A DNA stretch of 64,000 nucleotides from Brochothrix thermosphacta DSM 20171 = FSL F6-1036 (GCF_036884295.1 NZ_CP145608.1:1612001-1676000), one strand, 5' to 3'; counted from the stretch's first letter, positions 1-9,181 are shown. A program made the numbers and translations. The notes: generated from the letters alone by a model not told the origin.

Positions 1-731
1 TAGTTGGTCACAATTTCTTGCTCTGTTTCCACTGCTGCTTGGACCGCGAAGCCAGTTTGTTCATGCGTCATTTTAAAACCAACTGTAAATTGTGGGATAT
101 CAAAGTTATTTTCAATTGTACGCGCAACCAACAAACCATCTGTTGCTACTACCTCTTTTTCAACAACTTGCCAGAATTTTTCATCGTAGTTCGCATCTTC
201 ATTGGTAACATTTGCATCAATTGCTGATGCGACTTTAATCGTTGCTGCTGCACCTAAGTTCTCAAATTGTACTGAAATGGCACATAATTCTTTTGTTGCA
301 AGGCTTACAAAGCGTTGCACTGTAAATTTCACGCGTTTTGTTCCTTTAGTAATAATGAAAGAACGCGTTAATAAACCATTATACATATCTAATTCATGAG
401 TGAAATCAGAGATAGTATCCGTGTAAAGATCCACTTCTGCACCATCAATATAGAAAGCAAGTTTCATGAAATTAACTGTGTTGATTACTTTACCAAAATA
501 TTCTGGGTAACCATTTTTCCACCAACCCACACGCGTTTTATCTGGGTACCACACACCTGCCAAGTATATGCCTTCATGTTTATCACCCGAATACGATTCT
601 TCAAACATACCTCGCATTCCCATGTAACCATTCCCAATACTTGTTAGACTTTCTTGGAAACGTTTGTTCTCTTTATCCAATTCATGAGTTGTTAATTTCC
701 AACCATCTAATTCAAATTTATTATTTTGCAT
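1..731 (-). CDS. mapA: Maltose phosphorylase-type GH65 enzyme, N-terminal part (runs off the left edge)
   Basis: About 243 codons are visible from an ATG at 731-729, behind a good AGGAGG; the 3' end lies outside the window. The N-terminus carries the GH65 motif SIGNGYMGMRG and the stretch VWYPDKTRVGWWKNGYPEYF, which I recognise from lactobacillal maltose phosphorylases. Such enzymes split maltose with phosphate into glucose and beta-glucose-1-phosphate in the cytoplasm. The catalytic acid and phosphate-binding residues are in the missing part. Divergence from a maltose-type PTS and a MapP-type phosphatase supports maltose over trehalose or kojibiose, but substrate remains inferred. A LacI-type operator lies in its promoter. 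Confidence 0.8.
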   Translation of the reverse strand, partial: MQNNKFELDGWKLTTHELDKENKRFQESLTSIGNGYMGMRGMFEESYSGDKHEGIYLAGVWYPDKTRVGWWKNGYPEYFGKVINTVNFMKLAFYIDGAEVDLYTDTISDFTHELDMYNGLLTRSFIITKGTKRVKFTVQRFVSLATKELCAISVQFENLGAAATIKVASAIDANVTNEDANYDEKFWQVVEKEVVATDGLLVARTIENNFDIPQFTVGFKMTHEQTGFAVQAAVETEQEIVTN

Positions 732-921
732 TTTTATTTCCTCCTTATAAAATGATTTATTGCAATCTTTTCAAGCTGATAGTGCTACACTTATCGTAGT
801 GAAAAACGTCTGTTTCTTGCTGTTTTATAAATAGTAAGACTGGAACGACAGATATTATGTAGCAACACATTTTCTACAACTTCGAACGTTACAAATAAAC
901 CGTTTTCATTTGCTCAATTAC

Positions 922-951
922 ATGATACTACGCAACCGTTTGCATTGTCAA
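922..951 (-). promoter_or_regulatory. Promoter of the GH65 gene
   Basis: Read on the minus strand: -35 TTGACA (951-946), 18-base spacer, -10 TATCAT (927-922). The LacI-type palindrome 932-943 fills the spacer, so a bound repressor would block polymerase. Confidence 0.5.
932..943. promoter_or_regulatory. LacI-family operator (MalR or CcpA type) in the GH65 promoter
   Basis: GCAACCGTTTGC is a palindrome with one mismatched pair around a central CG, the form bound by LacI/GalR proteins. It matches 11 of 12 bases of the site at 1044-1055 in front of the divergent PTS gene, so one regulator probably binds both. The LacI-family gene at 4174-5163 is the natural candidate. Confidence 0.6.
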
Positions 952-1004
952 TACCTAGACGTTATATTCATCAAATCATCTCTGTTTCAAACACTATTTT
1001 AAAA

Positions 1005-1027
1005 ATCGCTTGACAGTTGCAAGCGAT
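1005..1027. promoter_or_regulatory. 8-bp inverted repeat over the -35 box of the PTS gene
   Basis: ATCGCTTG (1005-1012) and CAAGCGAT (1020-1027) are exact inverted repeats with a 7-base gap. The left arm overlaps the -35 TTGACA. This may be a second operator with wider half-site spacing, or two half-sites of the GCAAGCG type. Confidence 0.4.
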
Positions 1028-1039
1028 TCCATCTATACT
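1010..1039 (+). promoter_or_regulatory. Promoter of the maltose PTS gene
   Basis: -35 TTGACA (1010-1015), 18-base spacer, -10 TATACT (1034-1039). The expected start of transcription lies at about 1046, inside the operator 1044-1055. Confidence 0.6.
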
Positions 1040-1043
1040 TTAG

Positions 1044-1055
1044 GCAAGCGTTTGC
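1044..1055. promoter_or_regulatory. LacI-family operator at the PTS transcription start
   Basis: GCAAGCGTTTGC is a near-perfect palindrome centred on CG, directly downstream of the -10 box; a repressor here would block initiation. It resembles both MalR and catabolite-repression (cre) sites, which the sequence alone cannot tell apart. Confidence 0.6.
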
Positions 1056-1086
1056 ATAAAAACGAAATTTAGGAGGAAATACAAAA

Positions 1087-2739
1087 ATGAAACAACTATT
1101 ATCATTTGAATTCTGGCAAAAATTTGGTAAAACATTACTTGTAGTTGTGGCTGTTATGCCTGCTGCTGGTTTAATGATCAGTATCGGGAAAATATTCGCC
1201 ATGTTTGATATTGCATTCTTTACACGTGTCGGTGGTGTCACCGAACAAATCGGTTGGGGAATTATTACTAACCTCGCTATTCTCTTCGCGGTTGCCATCG
1301 GGGGCTCATGGGCCAAAGAAAAAGCTGGTGGTGCTTTTGCTGCATTAATCGCTTTTATTCTTATTAATACAATTACCGGTGCCATCTTCGGTGTTAATAC
1401 CGAAATGTTAACAACTGAAGGTGCTACAACAATTACTTTATTCGGCACTAAAATATTGGTTGAAGGTTACTTCACTTCAATATTAGGTGCACCTGCACTA
1501 AATATGGGTGTATTCGTCGGTATTATTGCTGGTTTCCTTGGTGGAAATCTCTACAATAAATATTACAACTATCGTAAGTTACCTGACGCGCTTGCTTTCT
1601 TTAACGGGAAACGTTTTGTTCCTTTCGTAGTTATCTTGTGGTCAATCATTATTGCACTTTTAATGGCGCTTGTATGGCCTGTCATCCAAACCGGAATCAA
1701 TAAATTCGGAATCTGGATTGCAACCTCTTCTGCCTCTGCTCCTTTTGTCGCACCGTTCATCTACGGGACGCTTGAACGACTCTTGTTACCATTTGGTTTA
1801 CATCATATGTTGACGATTCCGATTAACTATACACCGTTGGGTGGTACTTATACGATTATGTCGGGGGCTAATGCCGGACAACAAGTCTTCGGGCAAGACC
1901 CATTGTGGTTAGCTTGGGCGAGTGACTTATCTCACTTCAGCAGCATTGGTGACAGTGCCTCATATAACAACCTTGTTGATACCATTACACCCGCTCGTTT
2001 TAAAGTTGGGCAAATGATTGGAGCAACCGGAACATTAATGGGTATAGCTCTAGCTATGTACCGTCGTGTTGATGCTGACAAACGTAAAAAATACAAATCA
2101 GTATTCCTTTCAGCTGCAATTGCTGTTTTCTTAACAGGTGTAACCGAACCACTTGAATTTATGTTCATGTTCTGTGCGCCATTACTTTATGTTGTTTATG
2201 CCTTAATTCAAGGTTTAAGTTTTGGTCTAGCAGATTTAATCTCTTTAAGAGTTCACTCATTTGGTAACCTTGAACTATTAACACGTTTGCCGCTCTCACT
2301 TAAAGCTGGTTTAGGATTAGATATCATCAACTATGTTATTTCTTGTATCGTGTTCTTCGGAATTGCTTACTTTATCTCTTACTTCTTAATTGGTCGTTTC
2401 AAATTTGCAACACCAGGTCGTTTAGGTAACTATATTGATGATATGCCTGAAAATGAAAACGATGACGCTTCAACTAATCCTCACAACGTTCCTTCTAAGG
2501 ATAAACAAGTCCAAGGTATCATCGACTGTCTTGGTGGTCCAACGAATATCGTTGATGTTGATGCTTGTATGACTCGTTTACGTGTCACAGTTAAAGACGC
2601 TTCTCTAGTTGGCGAAGAACCCGATTGGAAAAAATTAGGTGCTTTGGGTCTTGTTAAAAAAGATAACGGTATTCAAGCCATTTATGGGCCAAAAGCTGAT
2701 GTTTTAAAATCTGATATCAACGATACGCTCGGTTTATAA
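1087..2739 (+). CDS. malT: PTS maltose/glucose-family EIICB transporter
   Basis: A 550-residue membrane protein that imports and phosphorylates a sugar. The EIIC domain (about residues 1-450) is made of hydrophobic helices and the EIIB domain follows a hydrophilic linker. The EIIB phosphocysteine is Cys494 in DACMTRLRV. There is no EIIA domain, so a separate glucose-type EIIA must supply phosphate. The ATG follows AGGAGG. The downstream MapP-type phosphatase starts one base after the stop codon, and the divergent gene is a maltose phosphorylase. This is the set known from Enterococcus faecalis, where MalT imports maltose as maltose-6'-phosphate. Maltose is therefore the best guess, with glucose or trehalose as alternatives. 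Confidence 0.82.
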   Translation: MKQLLSFEFWQKFGKTLLVVVAVMPAAGLMISIGKIFAMFDIAFFTRVGGVTEQIGWGIITNLAILFAVAIGGSWAKEKAGGAFAALIAFILINTITGAIFGVNTEMLTTEGATTITLFGTKILVEGYFTSILGAPALNMGVFVGIIAGFLGGNLYNKYYNYRKLPDALAFFNGKRFVPFVVILWSIIIALLMALVWPVIQTGINKFGIWIATSSASAPFVAPFIYGTLERLLLPFGLHHMLTIPINYTPLGGTYTIMSGANAGQQVFGQDPLWLAWASDLSHFSSIGDSASYNNLVDTITPARFKVGQMIGATGTLMGIALAMYRRVDADKRKKYKSVFLSAAIAVFLTGVTEPLEFMFMFCAPLLYVVYALIQGLSFGLADLISLRVHSFGNLELLTRLPLSLKAGLGLDIINYVISCIVFFGIAYFISYFLIGRFKFATPGRLGNYIDDMPENENDDASTNPHNVPSKDKQVQGIIDCLGGPTNIVDVDACMTRLRVTVKDASLVGEEPDWKKLGALGLVKKDNGIQAIYGPKADVLKSDINDTLGL

Positions 2740-2740
2740 G

Positions 2741-3562
2741 ATGAAATTTCTAACATTAAATACGCATAGCTTGATGGGCGATTATGATTGCCCACAGGCT
2801 GTTACGTTAGCGAACTTCATTAGTCATAACGATGTGGATGTCATTGCTTTGCAAGAAGTAAACCAATCGATAGCAGCTGATACGGTTACCACATTACCAT
2901 CGCGTTATTATAACTGCTCAACAATACCACTCAAAAACGATAATTTTGCACTAGAAGTTATCAATCATTTAGCAACGTTAGCGTGTGATTATTACTTCAC
3001 TTGGCTACCTTCACATATTGGCTACGATCGTTATGATGAAGGACTTGCCTTACTAAGTAAAAAACCGATTATCGCTATCGCAACACAACTTATTTCTGCG
3101 ACAGAAGCGTACGATGATTATCACACCCGACAAGTCGTTGGGGTTCAATTAGATAACAACGACTGGATTTACTCCATTCATACAGGGTGGTGGCGTTCGG
3201 ACGGTAGTGAATTCGCTTCACAATGGGCAAAACTATCTGAACATCTCGCTCCAAAAAAGCAGGGACGACTTTACTTAATGGGCGATTTTAATAACCCTGC
3301 TCATGTGCCTGGTCAAGGTTACGATACAATTTTAGCTGATGGTTGGTATGATACTTATACCCTCGCACTTGAAAGAGATGCTGGTTTCACTGTCAGTGGT
3401 GCAATTGATGGTTGGCGTGAAAAAGCATCAGATGATAATAAACGTTTGGATTTCATCTTCTGCAATCAACCTCTCGGTGTTGAAAAATCAGAAGTCGTCT
3501 TTAATGGAACTAACCAATCCATTATATCGGATCATTACGGTGTATTGATTACAACCGTATAA
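2741..3562 (+). CDS. mapP: Endonuclease/exonuclease/phosphatase-fold protein, probable maltose-6'-phosphate phosphatase
   Basis: 273 residues of the endonuclease/exonuclease/phosphatase superfamily. Visible motifs are LNTHSL at the N-terminus, ALQEVN (metal-binding Glu), MGDFNNP in the middle, RLDFIF, and the closing SDHYGVLI with the catalytic Asp-His. It lacks a signal peptide, so it is cytoplasmic. It starts one base after malT and must be co-transcribed with it. In E. faecalis the equivalent enzyme MapP dephosphorylates PTS-imported maltose-6'-phosphate so that maltose phosphorylase can use it. A DNA repair exonuclease role is unlikely given the neighbours. Confidence 0.78.
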   Translation: MKFLTLNTHSLMGDYDCPQAVTLANFISHNDVDVIALQEVNQSIAADTVTTLPSRYYNCSTIPLKNDNFALEVINHLATLACDYYFTWLPSHIGYDRYDEGLALLSKKPIIAIATQLISATEAYDDYHTRQVVGVQLDNNDWIYSIHTGWWRSDGSEFASQWAKLSEHLAPKKQGRLYLMGDFNNPAHVPGQGYDTILADGWYDTYTLALERDAGFTVSGAIDGWREKASDDNKRLDFIFCNQPLGVEKSEVVFNGTNQSIISDHYGVLITTV

Positions 3563-3593
3563 AAATAAACGCTCATCTTCTTTTTATACTCTC

Positions 3594-3631
3594 AGACGTT
3601 AGTCACTATATTTAGTGACTAGCGTCTTTTT
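3594..3631 (+). terminator. Terminator of malT-mapP
   Basis: A 15-pair stem, AGACGTTAGTCACTA against TAGTGACTAGCGTCT with one wobble pair, is followed by a T run. Confidence 0.8.
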
Positions 3632-4053
3632 ACGCTGTAAAATAACTAGTTTTAAAAATTAAAAACACTAAGTTCCTATTTATAATTGATTTCAAGAATG
3701 ATAGTAGTGACTTGCACTCCACCTAACCTAAACACGTTTGGGGATAATTTATGCATAAAAGAACTCAATTATTGCAAAAAAGTCACTAGAACTTCAGCTT
3801 GGGAAAGTTGTCTTTTTAGCGGTATTTTTCATCTCCAGTACTTCAACATAAAACATCTGAAAATTACATAACGCTACAAAAAATCCACAACGAGACCTGA
3901 AATTTAAACTGTAGTTTTAGTATCCCTAGCTTTGGTGTCTTGTCTCCAGAAAATGAAGCTTTCTTTCGGTCATCAGCCTACCTCAACTAAAATTTCTAGT
4001 ATAACGAATGTTTTTTTCTCGAACTGTACCAACCGATATTTTTAACTATTTCA
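3632..4053. other. Intergenic stretch without a recognisable gene
   Basis: AT-rich spacer between two convergent transcription units. A 61-codon reading frame at 3686-3871 has no ribosome binding site and no protein-like composition. I see no repeat, RNA or gene remnant. Confidence 0.5.
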
Positions 4054-4090
4054 AAAAAAGCATCAGGCTTAGATAGCCTGATGCTTTTTT
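4054..4090 (-). terminator. Terminator of the LacI-family regulator gene
   Basis: GCATCAGGCT and AGCCTGATGC form a 10-pair stem with a 5-base loop, flanked by A6 and T6, so it can work in both directions. Confidence 0.8.
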
Positions 4091-4173
4091 CTACACTATC
4101 TTCAACACCAAACAGGTTGTTTTCATTTTCAAATCTTCCAATTTTCAAGAGAATACATAAGGTGTTTTCACTT

Positions 4174-5163
4174 TTAATCTCTCACTATTAAGCGGTGTGG
4201 GACAATTATCTTCGATACGAGCGAGTTTTTATTATCGATGTATTTCATCATTAACGAGACGGCTTCTATACCTAGTTGTTTCGCGTGGATATCAATTGAA
4301 CTAAAGGCGGGACTGCTCATTTGTGAAAATAAAGAGTTATTAAAACTAACAACTTTACGTGGTATATCTGCGGTTTGATTAATGGTTTGTTGCACCATCA
4401 ATCCAACGATATCATCACTTGTCACAAATCCGGTAACTTCTGGATGTTCACTTAACCATGACCCAAATGTTTCCACGTCTGTTGGGCTTGTATCAACAGG
4501 CGCTTGATATTGGTATTCATTAGCAAGATCTGCGCTGCGGATAGCTCGTCGGTACCCTGTAAAGCGGTCTAAGCTTACCAATTGCTCCTCATTGTTATAC
4601 ACAAAACAAATATTCTGATGTCCTGCTTGAATTAAGTACTCAGTCGCATCTTTTGCAGCCAAAATATTATCATTATCGACATAAGGTGTTTCGTTTTCAT
4701 AATCAACGGGTTTTCCAACAACTGTGTAACCGATTTTTTGATCGTGTAAATAAGTAACTACAGGATCATTCACTTTAGAATACAATAAAATAAAGTTTTG
4801 GATTCTTCCACGTTTCACCATCGTTGCCACATTATCTGCCAATTCTTCATTCGTATCTCCAGAGGCAATAGTCACCATGTATTGTCGCTGATTACATTCT
4901 TGATTAATCCCTCGGATAATTTCCATAAAGAAAGGATTTTGAAAAATTTCAGGTCCTGCGACTGGTAAAATAACACCAATTGTATTGCTTGTTTTATTCG
5001 CCAAATTACGTGCTGCATAGTTTGGTTCATAACCCAGTTCCTTCATCGCGTTAAAAACCAATTGTTTTGTTTCATCACTAATGACCTTATTGTTATGCAT
5101 GGCACGCGAGGCTGTTGATGTTGACACACCTGCTAACGCTGCTACATCTTTAATTGTCACCAT
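4174..5163 (-). CDS. malR: LacI/GalR-family repressor, probable maltose regulator
   Basis: About 329 residues. The N-terminus is a LacI helix-turn-helix (TIKDVAALAGVSTSTASRA, then LGYEPNYAARNL as hinge helix), followed by a periplasmic-binding-protein-like effector domain. I start at the ATG at 5163 because GGGG at 5177-5174 is ten bases upstream; a TTG nine bases further upstream would sit almost on the Shine-Dalgarno. The gene converges on malT-mapP. The GCAA-CG-TTGC palindromes at 932 and 1044 have the form such proteins bind, so it probably represses both maltose units until sugar is present. Control by this protein is inferred from position. Confidence 0.8.
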   Translation of the reverse strand: MVTIKDVAALAGVSTSTASRAMHNNKVISDETKQLVFNAMKELGYEPNYAARNLANKTSNTIGVILPVAGPEIFQNPFFMEIIRGINQECNQRQYMVTIASGDTNEELADNVATMVKRGRIQNFILLYSKVNDPVVTYLHDQKIGYTVVGKPVDYENETPYVDNDNILAAKDATEYLIQAGHQNICFVYNNEEQLVSLDRFTGYRRAIRSADLANEYQYQAPVDTSPTDVETFGSWLSEHPEVTGFVTSDDIVGLMVQQTINQTADIPRKVVSFNNSLFSQMSSPAFSSIDIHAKQLGIEAVSLMMKYIDNKNSLVSKIIVPHRLIVRD

Positions 5164-5464
5164 CTTTTTCAATCCCCATTCACTGTTAATATATAATATA
5201 TCTCTAGAATAACATATAACATTAAAATAGATAACACTAAGTAGTAATTAACTTGTTAAAACAACGTTTATCTGATTAAAATGTTTGATCGATTAAACCC
5301 ACAAGGGTATCAAAAATATATATTTGTTATATTTAAATATTTTGCTTGCTTGCTTGTCCAATGTTTTTGTTCGTCGTAAAATCATTTTTAAATGAGCGCA
5401 ACATTCGACTCATTAATTAGAGCATACTATTCTTGATGTTGTTACTAAGCCTAAGTCAATTCAG
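5164..5464. other. Upstream region of the regulator gene
   Basis: About 300 bases, very AT-rich. It must carry the promoter of the LacI-family gene, but no -35/-10 pair stands out. No copy of the GCAA-CG-TTGC operator is seen here, so autoregulation through that site is not apparent. No gene is visible. Confidence 0.4.
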
Positions 5465-5899
5465 TCACAACAGTTCGTCTAAAGTACTTTTTTCTACCTT
5501 ATTTGTTTTCAACAGAATGTCTGAAACCTCTTGCCTACTATCAATTGTTGATTCTTTTCTAACCAATACATCAATTCCAGAGGGTGTAACCAACGATTTT
5601 TCAAATTCTATCATCAATACATCGTCAGAAAGATAAATAACTGACCACTCACTTTTTAAGAGCTTTAATATGCCTTTTCCTCGCCAAATAAATTTTCCAC
5701 CCTGATATAAATCTCTGCCGATAATTTTTCGTATTTTATCATTTTTTTCAAATTGAACAGTATCTGTTAAATAACTAGAATCTTCTGAAACTTTACTGTA
5801 ACTAATTTGGGGATTATGATTTTTCCCACTTGTCCACATCGGAAAATTAGTCGCAACAATTTCCCATGTTCCTTCAATTCTTTTTAACGTATCATCCAT
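5465..5899 (-). CDS. Unknown protein, lipocalin-like in appearance
   Basis: 144 residues with a strong AAAGGAG ribosome binding site. No signal peptide or membrane segment is present, so it is cytoplasmic. The N-terminal GTWEIVATNF and the alternating beta-strand pattern through IWRGKGILKLL and WSVIYLSDDVLMIEF recall small lipocalin-like beta-barrels, in which a GxW near the start is typical. That resemblance is weak, and I do not recognise the family. It stands alone between the regulator and a carboxypeptidase gene on the same strand. Confidence 0.6.
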   Translation of the reverse strand: MDDTLKRIEGTWEIVATNFPMWTSGKNHNPQISYSKVSEDSSYLTDTVQFEKNDKIRKIIGRDLYQGGKFIWRGKGILKLLKSEWSVIYLSDDVLMIEFEKSLVTPSGIDVLVRKESTIDSRQEVSDILLKTNKVEKSTLDELL

Positions 5900-6137
5900 G
5901 TTTATATCGCTCCTTTTTTACAATAGCTATCCACTCAAAACTACTTTTGTTAGATTTCCACTAACAATACTCCTTATAAGTTTATCATAATTTTCCATTT
6001 CCTAGGGCGATGAGCATTAAATCATCGTCCGAGAACAGATACGAATTAACACTCTTCTTACTCCACTATTTGATATGTTTTAGTTATGAAGTCCCTTTAA
6101 CAGGAAAACATCCAGTTGCTAACTTATACAATGTATC

Positions 6138-6185
6138 AAAAAGGCCCTTGTATAAGTGCCCTCAGCACTAATACAAAGACCTTTA
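6138..6185 (-). terminator. Terminator of the VanY-type carboxypeptidase gene
   Basis: Read on the minus strand, AAAGGTCTTTGTATTAGTGC pairs with GCACTTATACAAGGGCCTTT with few mismatches, followed by T5. The rest of the 5900-6224 gap shows no gene. Confidence 0.7.
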
Positions 6186-6224
6186 TGTTTTTCTTAATGT
6201 AAATCAAAAATATGACCGAGCATT

Positions 6225-7010
6225 TTATTGTAGGATTCCTTCAGGATGCTTATCTGCATATTCCTCATAGGTTAAGTTACTATCAAATACTTTTTTTGCG
6301 AGATCAACTCCGATATAACGGAAATGCCAAGATTCGTATTCATAACCTGTAATTGCTTCTTTTCCATCTGGAAAACGCAGGATATAGCCGTACTTATACG
6401 AATTAGCTGCGAGCCATTTACCTTCGGCTGTTGTTTCAAAACCTTGTTCAGCGGCAAACTCACCTGCTGCGTTACTAATATCGATGGCCAAGCCACTTTG
6501 ATGTTCACTTGTACCTGGTAAGGCGCTGTATGTAAGTGCTGCTGCTTTACCATCTTGTTGCACATAACCATCAAAAATCGCTATTTGTGTTTCATATGAT
6601 CGAAAAGCAGAAACGCCTGATAAATGAATGTTCTCTTTTTTAGCTTCGGCGAACATTGTTTCTAAATGCTGAGCGGCTTCTTTACGTAACATACTACGTT
6701 CAACCTTTTCACTACCAAATACAAACGGGACATCGGGATACACTAAATCATTGGGTGTGTATTTGTCTGGAAATTTATTGTGCTTATTCACAAGTGCAGT
6801 GATACTTGACGGGTCTTTCAACGTTTTCACTCCAATTTTATTCAAAACAGGTTGATTTTCCTTCTCTTTTTGCTCTTTTTTAACCTGCTCTTTTGCTGCT
6901 GCTTGCTTGTTTGCTTCCTCTTCTTTTGTAGCCGTTGTCTCTTTAGCACAACCACCTAAAAGTAATAATAACGCAGTTGAAACAAGCAATGTTTTCTGTA
7001 ATCTATTCAC
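6225..7010 (-). CDS. D-alanyl-D-alanine carboxypeptidase lipoprotein, VanY/peptidase M15B family
   Basis: 261 residues. A lipoprotein signal ends in LLGGC with Cys21 as the lipidated residue, then comes a Lys/Glu-rich linker to about residue 55. The M15B zinc-peptidase domain has SAFRSYETQ, SEHQSGLAID (His170 and Asp177 as zinc ligands) and YESWHFRY (Glu226 catalytic, His229 ligand). All catalytic residues are present. It should act outside the membrane, trimming the terminal D-alanine of peptidoglycan stem peptides. No vancomycin-resistance genes lie nearby, so this is ordinary wall maintenance. It is a single-gene unit. Confidence 0.9.
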   Translation of the reverse strand: MNRLQKTLLVSTALLLLLGGCAKETTATKEEEANKQAAAKEQVKKEQKEKENQPVLNKIGVKTLKDPSSITALVNKHNKFPDKYTPNDLVYPDVPFVFGSEKVERSMLRKEAAQHLETMFAEAKKENIHLSGVSAFRSYETQIAIFDGYVQQDGKAAALTYSALPGTSEHQSGLAIDISNAAGEFAAEQGFETTAEGKWLAANSYKYGYILRFPDGKEAITGYEYESWHFRYIGVDLAKKVFDSNLTYEEYADKHPEGILQ

Positions 7011-7114
7011 GTTGTAAATCCCCCTTAAAATATCAGGTACGTCTTTAATCTGGCAACCCTTATAGTACTTCTTCTATTCTAAACACTTTTACACTACTTT
7101 TCCAATAGTTTGTG

Positions 7115-7161
7115 AAAAAAAAAAACAATATTCCCTTACCCAATTGGATAATAGAATATTG
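7115..7161 (-). terminator. Terminator of the nucleoside importer operon
   Basis: CAATATTC (7126-7133) and GAATATTG (7154-7161) pair across a 20-base loop. On the minus strand the stem is followed by an uninterrupted T11. Confidence 0.75.
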
Positions 7162-7180
7162 CTTTTAGTATTAAGCCTTG

Positions 7181-8128
7181 CTACTTCGGTTTGACGTAGT
7201 TTACACCATTTGCCTTTGGACCTTCCGCTTTCCCGATTAAACCAGCTAGAGCTAAAATCGTTAAAACATAAGGTAGAATTTGCATAATGATGGTTGGCCA
7301 ATGACTGAAGAATGGTAATGAACCACCGATTACTGCTAATGATTGTGCAAAACCAAAGAATAAACCGGCACCTAGGGCACCTAGTGGATTCCATTTACCG
7401 AAAATCAAGGCAGCTAGCGCCATAAACCCTTGACCTGCGATTGTTGTTGCATTGAAGTTGTTTGTGAATGATTGTGCGTAAAGCGCACCACCAATACCAC
7501 CTAACATTCCGGACATAATAACCGCTATATAACGCATACGGTTAACTTTTATACCCATTGTGTCAGCAGCCAATGGATGCTCACCTACTGAACGTAGACG
7601 TAGACCAAAGACTGTTTTATTTAATACAAACCAGATCACAATCGCTACAATAATTGCGATGTATGAATAGAACGAAATACGTTGGAAAAAGATTTGCCCG
7701 ATAAACGGGATATCTTGCAAGATCGGAATGTTACTATAATCAACGTTTTGTGAAATAGTATCAGTTTGACCTTTTCCGTAGATTATTTTTGTTAAAAAGA
7801 CTGTTAGTCCTAATGCTAGGAAGTTGAGTGCTGTACCACTGATAATGTGATCGGCACGGAATGTAATCGTTGCAACCGCATGGAAGAGTGCAAATACACC
7901 ACTACATACCATTGCAAAAAGTGTCGCTAGCAATGTCGTCCAAGCACCAAATGTATCAGCGAAGGTTAAATTGAATACGATACCTGAAAAGGCACCCATG
8001 ATCATCAAACCTTCAAGACCGATATTAACAACACCTGCACGTTCAGAAAGTAAACCACCTAATGCTGTGAAAATGAGCGGTGCTGACATTAATAAAGTTG
8101 ATGAAACAATCAATGATAAAGTATCCAT
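7181..8128 (-). CDS. nupQ: Nucleoside ABC transporter permease (NupQ/YufQ type)
   Basis: 315 residues, almost entirely hydrophobic helices, with the BPD_transp_2 signature GGLLSERAGVVNIGLEGLM near the N-terminus. It forms the membrane channel together with the NupP-type permease, whose stop codon lies three bases upstream of this ATG. In Bacillus and streptococci the BmpA-NupOPQ set imports purine and pyrimidine nucleosides. Last gene of the four-gene operon, followed by a strong terminator. Confidence 0.9.
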   Translation of the reverse strand: MDTLSLIVSSTLLMSAPLIFTALGGLLSERAGVVNIGLEGLMIMGAFSGIVFNLTFADTFGAWTTLLATLFAMVCSGVFALFHAVATITFRADHIISGTALNFLALGLTVFLTKIIYGKGQTDTISQNVDYSNIPILQDIPFIGQIFFQRISFYSYIAIIVAIVIWFVLNKTVFGLRLRSVGEHPLAADTMGIKVNRMRYIAVIMSGMLGGIGGALYAQSFTNNFNATTIAGQGFMALAALIFGKWNPLGALGAGLFFGFAQSLAVIGGSLPFFSHWPTIIMQILPYVLTILALAGLIGKAEGPKANGVNYVKPK

Positions 8129-8131
8129 GTA

Positions 8132-9181
8132 TTAACGCCCACCTTTCTTAGCAGCCATCTTCGCAATGACCCATTGAATAATATAACTTGCAGCAACGAA
8201 GAAGATGATAAGCGCAATCACAATATTTACCAATTCATTCGGAATACCTGCTTCAACTGAAATTGTTGTTTTCCCAATATTTAATGCAGCGAATAAGAAG
8301 GCACTAAATACAATACCGATTGGTGAAAGTGCTCCTAATAATGCAACAGCAATACCATCAAACCCAATTCCTGATACAGAACCTTGAGTAAAGGCAAAAC
8401 CAAATGTACCCAAACCTTCCATTGCTCCTGCTGTACCTGCTAAGAAACCAGAGATAAGCATTGCAAAAATGATGTTACGACGTACATTCATTCCTGCATA
8501 CATTGCCGCATTTTCGTTGAAACCAATCGCTTCAAATTCATAACCTTTTGTTGTTTTCTTCATAAATACCCAGATGATAACAGCAAATATGAGTGACAAA
8601 ATTATACCCCAGTGCAATGTTGAATATTGCGTAATATTTTCTAAAAATGGTGATTTTAACGACGCTGTCTCTTTCACAACATCCGTTTGATCTTTCCCAT
8701 CTGTGAAAACATCATGAATCAACCAGTTAAAAATATACAGTGCAATATAGTTCATCATAATTGTGATGATAACTTCATTTACTTTAAGATATGCTTTTAA
8801 AAGTCCTGGAACCAACGCCCATAAAGCACCACAGATACCACCGACAACAATTGCCATTGGTAAGTGAATAAATTTAGGGAAGTCAAACAGTGTTCCTGCC
8901 CAAACGGCACCTATCCAACCCATTAAGAGCTGACCTTGAGCACCAATGTTGAACATGTTCATTTTGTAAGCAACTGCTATCGCTAAACCAGTTAAAATAT
9001 AAGGTGTTGTTAAACGTAATGTTTCACCTAGATAATAACTGTTACCGAATGCACCATAGGCTAAGGCGCTATAGCCTGCTATTGGGTCGTAACCGAACGC
9101 TAGCATAATAATCGCACCAATTAACAAACCTAGCACAATCGATGCCACAGGGACGATTAAACCTTGAAAACGTCTAGACAT
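8132..9181 (-). CDS. nupP: Nucleoside ABC transporter permease (NupP/YufP type)
   Basis: 349 residues with about ten hydrophobic helices. The motif MNMFNIGAQGQLLMGWIGA is the family's signature at the position matching that of its partner. Its start overlaps the end of the ATPase gene by 8 bases, indicating translational coupling. It pairs with the NupQ-type subunit. Confidence 0.9.
   Translation of the reverse strand: MSRRFQGLIVPVASIVLGLLIGAIIMLAFGYDPIAGYSALAYGAFGNSYYLGETLRLTTPYILTGLAIAVAYKMNMFNIGAQGQLLMGWIGAVWAGTLFDFPKFIHLPMAIVVGGICGALWALVPGLLKAYLKVNEVIITIMMNYIALYIFNWLIHDVFTDGKDQTDVVKETASLKSPFLENITQYSTLHWGIILSLIFAVIIWVFMKKTTKGYEFEAIGFNENAAMYAGMNVRRNIIFAMLISGFLAGTAGAMEGLGTFGFAFTQGSVSGIGFDGIAVALLGALSPIGIVFSAFLFAALNIGKTTISVEAGIPNELVNIVIALIIFFVAASYIIQWVIAKMAAKKGGR

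Noticed and set aside
999..1448. 149-codon frame antisense to the PTS gene
   Set aside because: Lies opposite the coding start of malT with no ribosome binding site; composition mirrors the real gene.
3686..3871. 61-codon open frame between mapP and the LacI-family gene
   Set aside because: No ribosome binding site, unprotein-like composition, and it lies between two convergent terminators.
6225..7010. Vancomycin-resistance VanY
   Set aside because: It has the VanY-type peptidase domain, but no vanR, vanS, vanH, ligase or vanX genes accompany it; treated as a housekeeping wall enzyme.
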